DNA of 47,134 nucleotides from Rhizobacter sp. Root1238 (GCF_001425825.1 NZ_LMDM01000034.1:254775-301908), one strand, 5' to 3'; positions 17,625 through 27,105 are shown, counted from the first letter of the stretch. Made by a program: numbers and translations. The notes: a model not told the origin generated them from the sequence alone.

Positions 17625-18578
17625 TCACTGCGCGGCGTACGGCCGCAGGTCGTCGCGCGTGACGTGCAGCGCCTCGACCGAGGCGAGCTGCGCCACCAGG
17701 TGATCGACGGTCGCCCGCACCCGCGGTGCGACCAGCGCCCGGTGCGGATAGTGCAGCGCCAGTTCGCGGTCACCGGCGACGTGCTCGTCGACGAACAGCG
17801 CCTTCAGCTCGCCCGACTTCAGCAGCGGCCAGGCCTGCGGCAGCCCGACCTGCACGATGCCCAGGTCCAGGCGCGCCGTCTCCACCGCGGCGCCGGTCGA
17901 GATCGTCATCACGCAGCGCTCGGGCCAGAAGTCGACGGTCGAGCCGTCCGGCTCGCGGAAGGTCCATGGCGAGACCTCGCCGCTCAGGAAACGCACCAGC
18001 GCGACGTCATGCACCGGCAGGTCGGCCCGGGTGCGCGGTACGCCGCGGGCAGCCAGGTAGGCCGGCGTTGCCACCAGCACCATCTCGAGCCGACCGACCG
18101 GACGCGACACCAGGCCCGAATCGGTGGCACGGCCGCCGCGCAGCGCGAGGTCGTAGCCCTGCGCGATCAGGTCGACCCGCCGGTCGTCGAAATCCAGGTC
18201 CACGACCAGCCCCGGGTGGCGTGCCCGCAGGCCCGGCATCAGCGGCAGCAGGAAACTCTGGCCGTAGTGGGTCGCACACGAGATGCGCACCCGGCCGCTC
18301 GGCTCGGCGCGCTGCGCCGCCACCGCGTCGACCGCCGCGTCCAGCGCGTCGATCGCGACGCGTGCCCGCTCGAGGAAGGCCTCGCCCTCGTTCGTGAGCC
18401 GCTGCACCCGCGTCGTGCGATTGAGCAGCCGCACGCCGAGCGAAGCCTCCAGCGACGCGACGTTCTTGCTGACCGCCGCCCCCGAGATGCCCAACGCCTT
18501 GGCCGCCGCGGCGAAGCTGCCGCGGTCGGCGGTCTGCACGAAGGACAGGATGGCCGGCACCCGCTGCGCTGCGTCCAT
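17625..18578 (-). CDS. LysR-family transcriptional regulator
   Basis: 317 residues with an N-terminal winged HTH (FVQTADRGSFAAAAKALGISGAAVSKNVASLEASLGVRLLNRTTR) and a LysR substrate-binding domain (GRVRISCATHYGQSFLLPLMPGLRARHPG). ATG at 18578 was preferred over an in-frame TTG two codons upstream. It is divergent from the F420-type reductase gene, its likely target. The effector is unknown. Confidence 0.94.
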   Translation of the reverse strand: MDAAQRVPAILSFVQTADRGSFAAAAKALGISGAAVSKNVASLEASLGVRLLNRTTRVQRLTNEGEAFLERARVAIDALDAAVDAVAAQRAEPSGRVRISCATHYGQSFLLPLMPGLRARHPGLVVDLDFDDRRVDLIAQGYDLALRGGRATDSGLVSRPVGRLEMVLVATPAYLAARGVPRTRADLPVHDVALVRFLSGEVSPWTFREPDGSTVDFWPERCVMTISTGAAVETARLDLGIVQVGLPQAWPLLKSGELKALFVDEHVAGDRELALHYPHRALVAPRVRATVDHLVAQLASVEALHVTRDDLRPYAAQ

Positions 18579-18589
18579 TCTCAACCTCA

Positions 18590-18608
18590 GGTTATGAGTT
18601 CATGAACC
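18590..18608. promoter_or_regulatory. Candidate LysR binding site
   Basis: An imperfect palindrome has outer arms GGTT/AACC and an inner ATGA-GT-TCAT. It sits 11 bases from the LysR start and about 70 bases ahead of the reductase start. LysR sites generally carry T-N11-A dyads in such divergent gaps. Based on symmetry and position only. Confidence 0.35.
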
Positions 18609-18678
18609 AGCAACCATCTTACGTTGAGGATGATGGCTTCGCAGAATGACGACATCGACATCTCTTCTGGAGTCCACC

Positions 18679-19338
18679 ATGAGTTCTTCCACCATCGCCA
18701 TCCTCGGCAACGGCCTCGTCGGCAGCACGCTCGCAAAGGGCTTCATCGCCCGCGGCGACCGCGTGGTGTTCGGTAGCCGCGACACCGGCGGCGACAAGAC
18801 CCGCGCGGCGCTGGCCGCCGCACCGGGCAGCACCGCGGCCAGCCTGGTCGCCGCCGCACGGCAGGCCGACAGCGCCGTCATCGCGTTGCCGTGGGCCGCG
18901 CTGAAGACCGCGTTGACGCCGGCGCTGGCCGATGCGCTGGCCGGCAAGACGGTGATCGACGCCGTGAACCCGGTCGACTTCAGCTCGGGCCAGCCGGCGC
19001 TCGCGCTCGGCTTCACCGACTCGGCCGGCGAAACCGTGCAGCGGCTGCTGCCGCAGTCGAAGGTCGTGAAGGCCTTCAACATCATCACCGCCACCCACAT
19101 GGTGCAGCCGAAGCTGGCCGACGGCGAACCGGACATGTTCATCGCCGGCAACGACGCCGGCGCCAAGGCCGAGGTCGCGGCGATCCTGCGCAGCTTCGGC
19201 TGGCGCAGCGCGATCGACCTCGGCGGCATCGAGCAGGCCCGCCTGCTGGAGCCGCTCGCGATGATCTGGATCCGCTACGGCGTCGGCAACAACCACTGGA
19301 CGCACGGCTTCAGCCTGCTGAACCGCAAGCCCGACTGA
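18679..19338 (+). CDS. NADP/F420-type oxidoreductase, coenzyme-binding (NPD) family
   Basis: 219 residues with a Rossmann nucleotide-binding start, TIAILGNGLVGSTLAKGF, followed by VVFGSRD. VIDAVNPVDF, VKAFNIITATHM and a C-terminal dimer segment complete the fold. Despite family names mentioning F420, proteobacterial members most likely use NADPH. ATG 18679 has a TGGAG site at the right distance; an in-frame ATG at 18646 would add 11 residues without matching the fold. Probable target of the divergent LysR. Confidence 0.85.
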   Translation: MSSSTIAILGNGLVGSTLAKGFIARGDRVVFGSRDTGGDKTRAALAAAPGSTAASLVAAARQADSAVIALPWAALKTALTPALADALAGKTVIDAVNPVDFSSGQPALALGFTDSAGETVQRLLPQSKVVKAFNIITATHMVQPKLADGEPDMFIAGNDAGAKAEVAAILRSFGWRSAIDLGGIEQARLLEPLAMIWIRYGVGNNHWTHGFSLLNRKPD

Positions 19339-19344
19339 GGCCGG

Positions 19345-20766
19345 TCAGGCTGCGCCGAGCACGCTCTTCGGCTCGAGGAAGGCCTCGAGTCCGAACGCGC
19401 CGAACTCGCGGCCCAGGCCGGATTGCTTGAAGCCGCCGAACGGCGCGAGCGGCTCGTGGTGCAGGCCGTTGATCTGCACGCGGCCGGCCTGCAACCGTGC
19501 CGCCACGGCCCGGGCGCGCGCCGGGTTCGACGACGACACATAGGCCTGCAGGCCGTAGACCGAGTCGTTGGCGATCGCGATCGCGTCCTCCTCGTCGCGG
19601 TAGCCGATGATCGACAGCACCGGGCCGAAGATCTCCTCGCGCGCGATGGTCATGTCGTTGCGCACGTCGGCGAACACCGTCGGGCGGATGAACCAGCCGC
19701 GCGGCAGCCCGTCGGGCCGGCCCGCGCCGCCGACCACCAGCCGCGCGCCTTCGGCGATGCCGAGCCCGATGTAGCGCTGCACCCGATCGAACTGCCGCTG
19801 GCTCACCATCGGCCCGATCGTCGTCGACGGATCGGCCGGGTCGCCGACCCGCAGCTGCGCCACCGCGTCGCCGATGCGCTGCGCGTACTCCGCGATGCGC
19901 GCCTGCGGCACCAGGATGCGCGTGCCGGCGATGCAGGCCTGGCCGCTGTTGATGAAGCCGGCGGCGACGGCGAGCTTCACCGCGTCGCCGATGTCGGCGT
20001 CGTCGAGGACCACGGTCGGCGACTTGCCGCCGAGCTCGAGTGTCACGCGCTTCATCGTGTCGACCGCGGCGCGCAGGATGCCCTTGCCGACCGCCGTCGA
20101 GCCGGTGAACGAGATCTTCGCGACATCGGGGTGCGTGCCGAGTTCGGCGCCGACCACGTCGCCGCGGCCATTGACGATGTTGAACACGCCCGGCGGCAGG
20201 CCGGCCGCATGCAGCGCCTCGGTGACGACCTGCGTCTGGATCGCGCTCATCTCGCTGGGCTTGATCACCGCGCTGCAGCCGGCCGCGATCGCGGTCGCGA
20301 GCTTGGTGCAGATGAAGCCGGCGTTCGCGTTCCATGGCGTGATCAGCCCGACCACGCCGACCGCGTCCATCACGACCTCGGCGCGGCCGATGCGGCGTTC
20401 GAGCGGGTAGTCCTCCAGCGTCTGCGCGGCCAGCAGGAAGGCGTCGGCCGCGTACTGCGCGCCCCATTGCGCGCGCGAGACCGGCCCGCCGTACTCCAGG
20501 ATGGTCGCGTCGCGGATGTCGTCGACACGCGCCAGCACCGCCTGGTGCAGGCGGCGCAGCATCGCGACACGCTCCGCCTTCGGGCTGCGCGACAGGCCGG
20601 GCAGTGCCCGCTTGGCGGCCGCGATCGCACGCCGCGCGTCGTCGGCGTCGCCGAGCGTGACCTGGCCGATGCGTTCCTCGGTCGCCGGGTTGAAGAGGTC
20701 GAAGCGTTCCTGGCCGTGCGGGGCCACGAAGGCACCGTCGAGGTAGATCCGGGTGATGTCGTGCAT
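19345..20766 (-). CDS. NAD(P)-dependent aldehyde dehydrogenase
   Basis: 473 residues of the ALDH superfamily: PWNANAGFICTKLATAIAAGC, ISFTGSTAVGK for cofactor binding, LELGGKSP with the general-base Glu, and the catalytic Cys278 in SGQACIAGTR. PFGGFKQSGLGREFG closes the C-terminus. The substrate cannot be assigned. ATG at 20766 follows an AGGA site; a longer ORF start at 20844 lies in the promoter gap to the divergent LysR gene and was rejected. Confidence 0.94.
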   Translation of the reverse strand: MHDITRIYLDGAFVAPHGQERFDLFNPATEERIGQVTLGDADDARRAIAAAKRALPGLSRSPKAERVAMLRRLHQAVLARVDDIRDATILEYGGPVSRAQWGAQYAADAFLLAAQTLEDYPLERRIGRAEVVMDAVGVVGLITPWNANAGFICTKLATAIAAGCSAVIKPSEMSAIQTQVVTEALHAAGLPPGVFNIVNGRGDVVGAELGTHPDVAKISFTGSTAVGKGILRAAVDTMKRVTLELGGKSPTVVLDDADIGDAVKLAVAAGFINSGQACIAGTRILVPQARIAEYAQRIGDAVAQLRVGDPADPSTTIGPMVSQRQFDRVQRYIGLGIAEGARLVVGGAGRPDGLPRGWFIRPTVFADVRNDMTIAREEIFGPVLSIIGYRDEEDAIAIANDSVYGLQAYVSSSNPARARAVAARLQAGRVQINGLHHEPLAPFGGFKQSGLGREFGAFGLEAFLEPKSVLGAA

Positions 20767-20867
20767 GTCGATGTCCTGTGCGCTGAAGGGATGCAGCGAA
20801 TCTAGGTGCCCGTCATTGATTTGATAAGCTGCATGAACCTTCACGACTCGTTTCGGGAATCAGGACA

Positions 20868-21773
20868 ATGCACCGCTCGGGCCTCGTCGAACTGGAAGCG
20901 GTGCTCGCGGTGGCGCGACACGGCAGCTTCCGCGCGGCGGCCGCCGACATGGGGATGTCGACGTCGGCGCTGAGCAACGCGGTGGCCGGGCTGGAGGCGC
21001 GGCTGGGCGTGCGGCTGTTCAACCGGACGACGCGCAGCGTGGCGCTGTCGGAAGCCGGCGAGCAGTTCGTCGCGCGCATCGCGCCGGCGCTGGGCGACAT
21101 TCGCGGCGCGATGGAGGCGGTGAACCTGCTGCGCGACACGCCGGCCGGCACGCTGCGGCTGAACACCTCGGTCGGCGCGGCGGGCATCGTGTTCGAGCCG
21201 ATCGTGCTCGCCTTCCTGAAGCGCTACCCGCAGATGCAGGTCGACCTCGTCACCGACGGGCGGCTGATCGACATCGTCGCCGAGGGCTACGACGCCGGCA
21301 TCCGGCTCGCCGAGGCGGTGCCGCGCGACATGATCGCGGTGCCGATGAGCGGCGAGATGCGCACCGCGGTGGTGGCGTCGCACGACTACGTGGCCGCGCA
21401 TGGCGCGGCGGCCACGCCGGGCGACCTGATGCAGCACCGCTGCATCCGCTGGCGCCTCGCGAGCGGCGCGCGCTACCGCTGGGAATTCGAGCGGCGCGGC
21501 GAATCGTTGACGCTGGACGTGCCCGGACCGATCACGCTGGACGAGCCGTCATTGATGCGCGAGGCGGTGCACGCCGGGCTCGGCATCGGCTACCTGTCGG
21601 AACTGCACGTCGGCGACGACCTGAAGCAGGGCCGGCTGGTTCGCATGCTCGACGAATGGACGCCGCCCTACGCCGGCATCTGCCTGTACTACCCGACGCG
21701 CCGGCATGTGCCGGCGGGGTTGCGGGCGTTCATCGCGCTCATTCGGGAAGTGACGCAGGGCTACAGGAAATAA
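20868..21773 (+). CDS. LysR-family transcriptional regulator
   Basis: 301 residues. The HTH reads VELEAVLAVARHGSFRAAAADMGMSTSALSNAVAGLEARLGVRLFNRTTRS; the effector domain follows, of the CrgA/DmlR-like subgroup that ends in a YYPTRRHVPAGLRAFI segment. It is divergent from the aldehyde dehydrogenase, its probable target. Its last 13 bases overlap the end of the convergent M48 peptidase gene. Confidence 0.94.
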   Translation: MHRSGLVELEAVLAVARHGSFRAAAADMGMSTSALSNAVAGLEARLGVRLFNRTTRSVALSEAGEQFVARIAPALGDIRGAMEAVNLLRDTPAGTLRLNTSVGAAGIVFEPIVLAFLKRYPQMQVDLVTDGRLIDIVAEGYDAGIRLAEAVPRDMIAVPMSGEMRTAVVASHDYVAAHGAAATPGDLMQHRCIRWRLASGARYRWEFERRGESLTLDVPGPITLDEPSLMREAVHAGLGIGYLSELHVGDDLKQGRLVRMLDEWTPPYAGICLYYPTRRHVPAGLRAFIALIREVTQGYRK

Positions 21774-24700
21774 GGCCGCTCGTCGGCGAACAACAGCGTG
21801 CGCGCCGCATCGCGCCAGGCCGACGGCGCCTCGCGGCCCAGCAACACGACGCCGGCCGCATAGGCGTGCATCCGCCAGCGGAACGACACCTCGGCGAGCA
21901 CGCGGTCGGCCACACCGACATCGCGCGTCTTCTGCAACTGCTCGAAGAACATCCGCATCAACGCCGCATCGGTCGGCGAGTGGCGCGCGACGACCGCGAC
22001 GAAGGGCGCCATGTCCTGTCCGCCGCGCACCGCGACGGCCGCCGCCAGCCAGGCGGTGGCCTCGTCGACACCGCTGTCTGCCGGCAACGCGGTCGCGCGC
22101 GCGACCATCTGCGGGTCCGCGCCGTCGGACGCCGCCGTCAGCCGCAGCAGCCGCGCCTGGCGGTGCGCCGAGCCGGTGGCCGCGGCCTTCATCGCGGCAT
22201 CGAAGCGGCCGCGCGCCAGTTCGGCGTACTCGGTCGGCAGCGGCTCGTCGGCCGTCGACGTGCCGCTTTCCATCGCCAGCCGGGCGCGCAGCACCGGCGA
22301 CGCGCGCGTCAGCTCGGCCATGTGCTTCGCGTCGTCCTGCTTCAGGAAACGTCGAAGCCGCGCCTCGTCGACCGCGATGTCCTCGGCCAGCGGCGCCAGC
22401 CGGGCACGCGCTTCGCCGAGGCCGGCCAGGCCGGCGTCCAGCCGGCCGAAGTCGAGCTCCGAATACGCCGCCGCGTAGCCGAACCACGCATGCGTCGGCC
22501 AGCGGGCATGCCCGTCGATGAAGGCCTGCCACTTCTGCGGGTTCTCGCTGTCGCAGCGCACCGCGGCATAGCGCAGGTTCGGGTTGTCCGGCGCGGCCCG
22601 GCTGGCCGCCACGTGGCGCGTGCAGACCTCGGCATGCGCTTCGGCCAGCGTGCCGTCCTGCTCGGCCCGCAGCGCGGCCACTTCGTCGGGCGTCGCCTTC
22701 AGCCGCTCGCGCAGCAGGCCGAGCAACTGCGCGTCGTCGCCGACCATGCCGAGCCACAGCAAGGCCCGCGGGCTGCCGCCGGCATCCCAGCGCAGGTGGG
22801 TGGCGATCAGCTGGCGGCGTTGCGCGTCGTTGGCCAGCGCATTCAGCTGGCGCTCCGGCGACAGGTCACCCAGGCCCTGCAGCACGGTGCGTGTACCGCC
22901 GCCGCCCTTCGTGCTGATCGTCTTCGGCGGCTCCTCGAACACATGCTCCGCGCCGGTCGACGACCAGCGCGGCGTGCCGAGCAGGCGCTCCGGGATGCTC
23001 TGTGTGCGGCCATAGACTGCTGTCCACTCGACCAGCGGCGCGGCCGCCGCGACGTTGTAGACATAGGTCCCGAAGCTGCCCTTCGCATCGGCTTCGAACG
23101 ATTCGATCAAGGCGCCCTTCGGCGTGCGCGATTCGACCTTCACCATCCGGCCGGCCGGCAGCGTCAGGCGGCCGAGCGCACTCGGCCCCACCGCCAGCTT
23201 GCGATCGGCCACCGACACCTCGATCGGCGTGCCGAGCGCGTTGTAGACGACGATCTGCGCATCGCCCACCGAGCCGCCCAGCCCCAGCACCGCGGCGATG
23301 ATGCCGCCGGCCACGCCGAGCCGCGCCAGTGCCGGCAGCGCGCCATCGGCGGTCTGGAAGCGCGCGAGCCAGCCGAGGCGCGTCTGCCGCTCGCGTTCGC
23401 CGCCCGCCAGCAGCGTGTCGTAGTCCGACGGTGCGCGCGAGGGTTCGGGCGCTGCGGCCGGCAGCTCGGGCACCGCTTCGCCCTGCACACGCCTGGCGAC
23501 CAGCGCCTCGGTGCGCAGCAACTGGTCGAGCGCCTGCGAGCGCAGCCGGCCGCAGGCGCCGGCCAGCTGGTCGACCCAGCCGTCGACCACGCCGAGCCAG
23601 TCGCCGAGGTTGTCCTTGCTGGTCGGCGGCAGCTTGAACTCGCCAAGCAGTTCGCTCCAGCTCGCGACGCCGAGCTTGTCGCGCAGCGTGCTGTCGAGCA
23701 GCACCGCATCGCGCTGGTCCGACACCCGCTGCAACGCCGACTGCAACTGGTTCGCGACCACCACCAGCCGGGCGACGCCGGCCTTGCCGACGCGCCGCGT
23801 CGCGCTCTCGACCTGCCACGCGTTCGACAGCAGTCCTTGCGCATCGCGCAGGTTGGCCTCGCTGTGGTCGGCGTAGTGCAGCAGCGCGAGCAGGCCGTCG
23901 AGGTAGGCGTCCCAGCCGCCGCCGAGCTGCGCCGCCGCGGCGCGGTGCGTGCTGCGGCAGGCCTTGTCGTGCGCCAGCAGGCGTTGCTCGACCTGGCGGA
24001 GTTCGCGCTCGACGCGCTTCAGCAGGCCCGGCAGCTCGCCGTGCTTCAGCGTGCGGTCGCGATGGCGGATCACGCCGCCGGGGGCCTTCAGCGCGCCGGA
24101 GGCCAGCGCGCGCAGCTGGGCCAGCTCGCGCTCCAGTTCGCGCAGCCGCGCCACGTCGTCGAGCAGCGACTCGGGGTAGAGCGCGGCGAGCGCCTCGCGC
24201 GTGCCGTCGCGCTGCGCCGGGTCGACCAGCTCGGCGGCGCGCTTCACGCTGCGCGTGACCGAGCGGCCGAGGTACACGCCGCGGTAGCGGCCCTGCAGGC
24301 TTTCGCGGGCGAACTGCTCGTCGAGCGCTTGCAGCGAATCTTCGATCGCGATCGGCGTGAGCTTCGTCTCGCCGATCAGTTGCGCGGTGACGCGCTCGCG
24401 CAGGCCCGGCGCGTCATCGAACAGCGCCCAGGCGCTGCGGTCGTCGAACGGCGCAGCCACGTAATGGCGCTTCGCGTTGGCCTCGCGCTCGTGGTTCAGC
24501 GGGTGCGTCAGCCACATGCGCGGCGGCTGCGCGACCTCGGCCTTGAACAGGCGGTGTTGCTGCGGCTTGTCGGCCGGCAGCGCCGGCACGCGGTGGTATT
24601 GCGGGTCGTTCAGCACCTGGCCCATGCGCTGCATCACGCGCGACTGGATCGCGAAGGCATCCCGCGTGATGCGCTCCTTCCCATGCTCGCTGCCGATGAA

Positions 24701-25585
24701 GCCGAGCGTGCGGTCCCACGAATCGTCGGCCGCCTGCAGCTTGTGCAGCGCGTGGATCAGCGCGTCGCTGCCGGTCAGCGACACCGCCACCAGGTCGGCC
24801 TGCATCTCCATCTCGCGCGACAGCGCACGCTGCACCAGCAGCACCGCCGAGAACGCGCTGTCGACCAGCGAGCGGATCGCCCAGACGATCACGCCGAGCA
24901 CCCAGCCGACCCACGCGATGCGGATGTCGAAGCGCGACAGGCCGTTCAGGAAGGCGTCGAGCTTGTCGCGCCGCGCGACCAGGTGGGCGGCGATCTGCTG
25001 TGCGACGTAGACCCAGCGGCCGACCGCCATCGACTTCTGCGCGAAGTGGCCGAACTCGTGCGCCAGCACGGCGCGCATCTCGCCCAGCGTGACAGCGTTG
25101 ACGAGGCCGAGTCCGATCTCCAGGTTCTTGCGCGACGGCATCACGAGGTTCAGCACCGACAGGTCGTAGAACACCGCGGCATTGACGCGCGCCGACAGGA
25201 ACACCTTGTGCGGCCGCGGCGCGCCGGCGCGGTCGGCCAGCTTGTGCAGGAACTCGAACAGGCGCGGCTGTTCGGCCGCGGTGATCTCGAGCGTGTTGTC
25301 CTGCGAACCCTGCTTGACGAAGAAGACCGCCTTCAGCATGAAGACCGCGAGGAAGGCGGCGCAGCCGCCGATCACCCAGCCCCAGACGGCGCCGCCGGAC
25401 GAATGCTCGGCGCCGAGCGTGAGGCGCCAGGCGGTGAACAGGAACCAGCCGGCGAGGCCGACGTACAGCAGCATGAAGGCCGCGAGCGCGGCGACGGCGC
25501 CCCAGGCATGCCGCTTGTACGCGGCGCTGGGCCGGGCCAGCCTGGCCACCAGCTTGGCCCGTGGCGCCTTGATCGGTGAACTCAT
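21761..25585 (-). CDS. Very large membrane M48 metallopeptidase with C-terminal helical region
   Basis: 1274 residues, about four times a normal HtpX/Oma1-type M48 enzyme. Two transmembrane segments (about 30-55 and 66-90) precede the M48 core. The zinc motif HEFGH is at 176-180, and the EMEMQAD segment at 258-264 supplies the third ligand region. Further hydrophobic segments lie near 222-245 and 780-797. Then come a coiled-coil-rich middle (ELERELAQLRAL and neighbours), a beta-type segment after residue 800 (AQIVVYNALGTPIEVSV) and a long alpha-helical repeat-like C-terminus to residue 1274. The domain facing the periplasm or cytoplasm is unclear. A quality-control protease is a reasonable inference; no substrate is known. 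Confidence 0.85.
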   Translation of the reverse strand: MSSPIKAPRAKLVARLARPSAAYKRHAWGAVAALAAFMLLYVGLAGWFLFTAWRLTLGAEHSSGGAVWGWVIGGCAAFLAVFMLKAVFFVKQGSQDNTLEITAAEQPRLFEFLHKLADRAGAPRPHKVFLSARVNAAVFYDLSVLNLVMPSRKNLEIGLGLVNAVTLGEMRAVLAHEFGHFAQKSMAVGRWVYVAQQIAAHLVARRDKLDAFLNGLSRFDIRIAWVGWVLGVIVWAIRSLVDSAFSAVLLVQRALSREMEMQADLVAVSLTGSDALIHALHKLQAADDSWDRTLGFIGSEHGKERITRDAFAIQSRVMQRMGQVLNDPQYHRVPALPADKPQQHRLFKAEVAQPPRMWLTHPLNHEREANAKRHYVAAPFDDRSAWALFDDAPGLRERVTAQLIGETKLTPIAIEDSLQALDEQFARESLQGRYRGVYLGRSVTRSVKRAAELVDPAQRDGTREALAALYPESLLDDVARLRELERELAQLRALASGALKAPGGVIRHRDRTLKHGELPGLLKRVERELRQVEQRLLAHDKACRSTHRAAAAQLGGGWDAYLDGLLALLHYADHSEANLRDAQGLLSNAWQVESATRRVGKAGVARLVVVANQLQSALQRVSDQRDAVLLDSTLRDKLGVASWSELLGEFKLPPTSKDNLGDWLGVVDGWVDQLAGACGRLRSQALDQLLRTEALVARRVQGEAVPELPAAAPEPSRAPSDYDTLLAGGERERQTRLGWLARFQTADGALPALARLGVAGGIIAAVLGLGGSVGDAQIVVYNALGTPIEVSVADRKLAVGPSALGRLTLPAGRMVKVESRTPKGALIESFEADAKGSFGTYVYNVAAAAPLVEWTAVYGRTQSIPERLLGTPRWSSTGAEHVFEEPPKTISTKGGGGTRTVLQGLGDLSPERQLNALANDAQRRQLIATHLRWDAGGSPRALLWLGMVGDDAQLLGLLRERLKATPDEVAALRAEQDGTLAEAHAEVCTRHVAASRAAPDNPNLRYAAVRCDSENPQKWQAFIDGHARWPTHAWFGYAAAYSELDFGRLDAGLAGLGEARARLAPLAEDIAVDEARLRRFLKQDDAKHMAELTRASPVLRARLAMESGTSTADEPLPTEYAELARGRFDAAMKAAATGSAHRQARLLRLTAASDGADPQMVARATALPADSGVDEATAWLAAAVAVRGGQDMAPFVAVVARHSPTDAALMRMFFEQLQKTRDVGVADRVLAEVSFRWRMHAYAAGVVLLGREAPSAWRDAARTLLFADERPYFL

Positions 25586-25662
25586 TCCCTCGGTCCTTTG
25601 CGACCGCCCTCACGGCCGCTGCGCGGATGGTAGAGGAAGGGGTCGCGCCGACGAAGGCAGTT

Positions 25663-26256
25663 TCACTCGAAAGGTGCGTCCACCAGCCCGTTCAGCTTCG
25701 CATACTGCAGCAGCATGATCGTCTTGCCGTCGCGGATGCGCCCCGACGCGACCCAGGCCAGCGCTTCGTCGAGCGTCGGTTCGAGCACCTCGATGTCCTC
25801 GCCCTCGTGCTGCTCGCCGCCGCCCTTCGACACCTTGTCGCGCGCCTCGTACGCGCCGACGAAGAAGTGCAGCCGCTCGGTGACCGAGCCGGGGCTCATG
25901 TAGGCCTCGAACACCTGGCGCACCTCGGCGATGCGGTAGCCGGTTTCCTCTTCGGTCTCGCGGCGGATGCAGGTGGCCGGGTCGTCGCGGTCGAGCAGGC
26001 CGGCGCAGGCTTCGATCAGCATGCCGTCCGGCGTGCCGTTCACATACGCCGGGAAGCGGAACTGGCGCGTCAGCACCACGGTGCGCCGCTCGCGGTTGTA
26101 CAGCAGGATCGTCGCGCCGTTGCCGCGGTCGTAGGTCTCGCGGCTCTGGCGCTGCCAGCTGCCGTCGCTGCGCAGGAAGTCGAAGCTCGTCTTCCTGAGC
26201 ACGTACCAGTCGTCGCTCAGCACCTTCACGTCGACGATGCGCACGCGGTCGTTCAC
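25663..26256 (-). CDS. nudK: NudK-type NUDIX hydrolase (GDP-mannose pyrophosphatase family)
   Basis: 197 residues that follow E. coli NudK closely: YDRGNGATILLYN, then a Nudix box IEACAGLLDRDDP...RRETEEETGY. The family-typical downstream AYMSPGSVTERLHFF and the C-terminal IRDGKTIMLLQY are also present. NudK hydrolyses GDP-mannose and related sugar nucleotides. The first Nudix Gly is shifted (Ala-Cys-Ala-Gly), as in the NudK family itself. It diverges from a DeoR-type regulator with an 82-base gap containing phased repeats. Confidence 0.9.
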   Translation of the reverse strand: MNDRVRIVDVKVLSDDWYVLRKTSFDFLRSDGSWQRQSRETYDRGNGATILLYNRERRTVVLTRQFRFPAYVNGTPDGMLIEACAGLLDRDDPATCIRRETEEETGYRIAEVRQVFEAYMSPGSVTERLHFFVGAYEARDKVSKGGGEQHEGEDIEVLEPTLDEALAWVASGRIRDGKTIMLLQYAKLNGLVDAPFE

Positions 26257-26287
26257 GGCATTCTCCGGATCAGGATGGAAACGCGAT

Positions 26288-26327
26288 GATTCGTGCAGAT
26301 TCGTGCACTGTCAAGCAGTTTCATGCA
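26288..26327 (+). promoter_or_regulatory. Four phased 10-base repeats, candidate DeoR operator
   Basis: Consecutive 10-mers GATTCGTGCA, GATTCGTGCA, CTGTCAAGCA and GTTTCATGCA run directly up to the DeoR gene. The first two are identical; the others keep the CA end and most of the TTCRTGCA core. Ten-base phasing puts each repeat on the same DNA face. DeoR-family proteins often bind direct repeats of this kind. Assignment is by position. Confidence 0.6.
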
Positions 26328-26338
26328 CACTCGCAACC

Positions 26339-27094
26339 ATGCTGACCGAACAACGCAAGCAATTGATCCTGGGCCGCCTGCGGCAGGACGGGCAGGTCGT
26401 CGCCGCGACGCTGAGCGACGAATTGGGGCTGTCGGAAGACACCATCCGGCGCGACCTGCGCGCGCTCGCCGCCGAAGGCCTGCTGCAGCGGGTGCACGGC
26501 GGCGCGCTGCCGGCGTCGGCCGCGGTGGCCGATTTCTCGGCGCGCCGCGCGGTCGAGCCGCAGGCCAAGGCCAGCATCGCGCGCGCGGCCGCCGCGATGG
26601 TGCAGCCGGGGCAGATCGTCTTCATCGATGGCGGCACCACCTGCCAGCAGATCGCGCGGCAGCTGGCCCCGACGCTGCGCGCGACGGTCGTCACGCACAG
26701 TCCCACGATCGCGCTCGAACTGGTCGAACATCCGCGGGTCGAGGTCGTGCTGATCGGCGGGCGGCTGTTCAAGCATTCGGTCGTGGCCGTCGGCGCCGGC
26801 GCGCTGGAGGCGATCGGCCGCATCCGGGCCGACCTGTACTTCATGGGCGTCACCGGCGTGTCGACCGGCGCCGGGTTGTCGACCGGCGACCTGGAAGAGT
26901 CGCACATCAAGCGCGCGCTGATGACGCAGGCGGCCGAGACCTGGGTGCCGGCGTCGGCCGAGAAGCTGCAGAGCGCGTCGGCGTACACGATCGCGCCGTG
27001 CAGCGCCGCGACCGGGCTGATCGTCGACACCGACACGCCGAAGAAGTCGCTCGCCGGCTTCGAGAAGCTGGGATTGGCGGTCGTTCGGGCCTGA
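26339..27094 (+). CDS. DeoR-family transcriptional regulator
   Basis: 251 residues. The N-terminal DeoR HTH reads MLTEQRKQLILGRLRQDGQVVAATLSDELGLSEDTIRRDLRALAAEGLLQRVHGGAL. A sugar-phosphate isomerase-like sensor domain follows (GQIVFIDGGTTCQQIARQL, VVTHSPTIALELVEHPRVEVVLIGGRL). ATG 26339 begins exactly at the family N-terminus; the longer frame start at 26237 would overlap nudK. Effectors are usually phosphorylated sugars, which fits a link with a sugar-nucleotide hydrolase, but the link is inference. Confidence 0.93.
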   Translation: MLTEQRKQLILGRLRQDGQVVAATLSDELGLSEDTIRRDLRALAAEGLLQRVHGGALPASAAVADFSARRAVEPQAKASIARAAAAMVQPGQIVFIDGGTTCQQIARQLAPTLRATVVTHSPTIALELVEHPRVEVVLIGGRLFKHSVVAVGAGALEAIGRIRADLYFMGVTGVSTGAGLSTGDLEESHIKRALMTQAAETWVPASAEKLQSASAYTIAPCSAATGLIVDTDTPKKSLAGFEKLGLAVVRA

Positions 27095-27105
27095 GCGGAA
27101 CGGCG

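Noticed and set aside
21656-25579. 1307-codon plus-strand frame opposite the M48 gene
   Set aside because: A shadow frame: long only because of GC-rich codon bias. It has no recognisable motif, while the minus strand holds the zinc motif and membrane segments.
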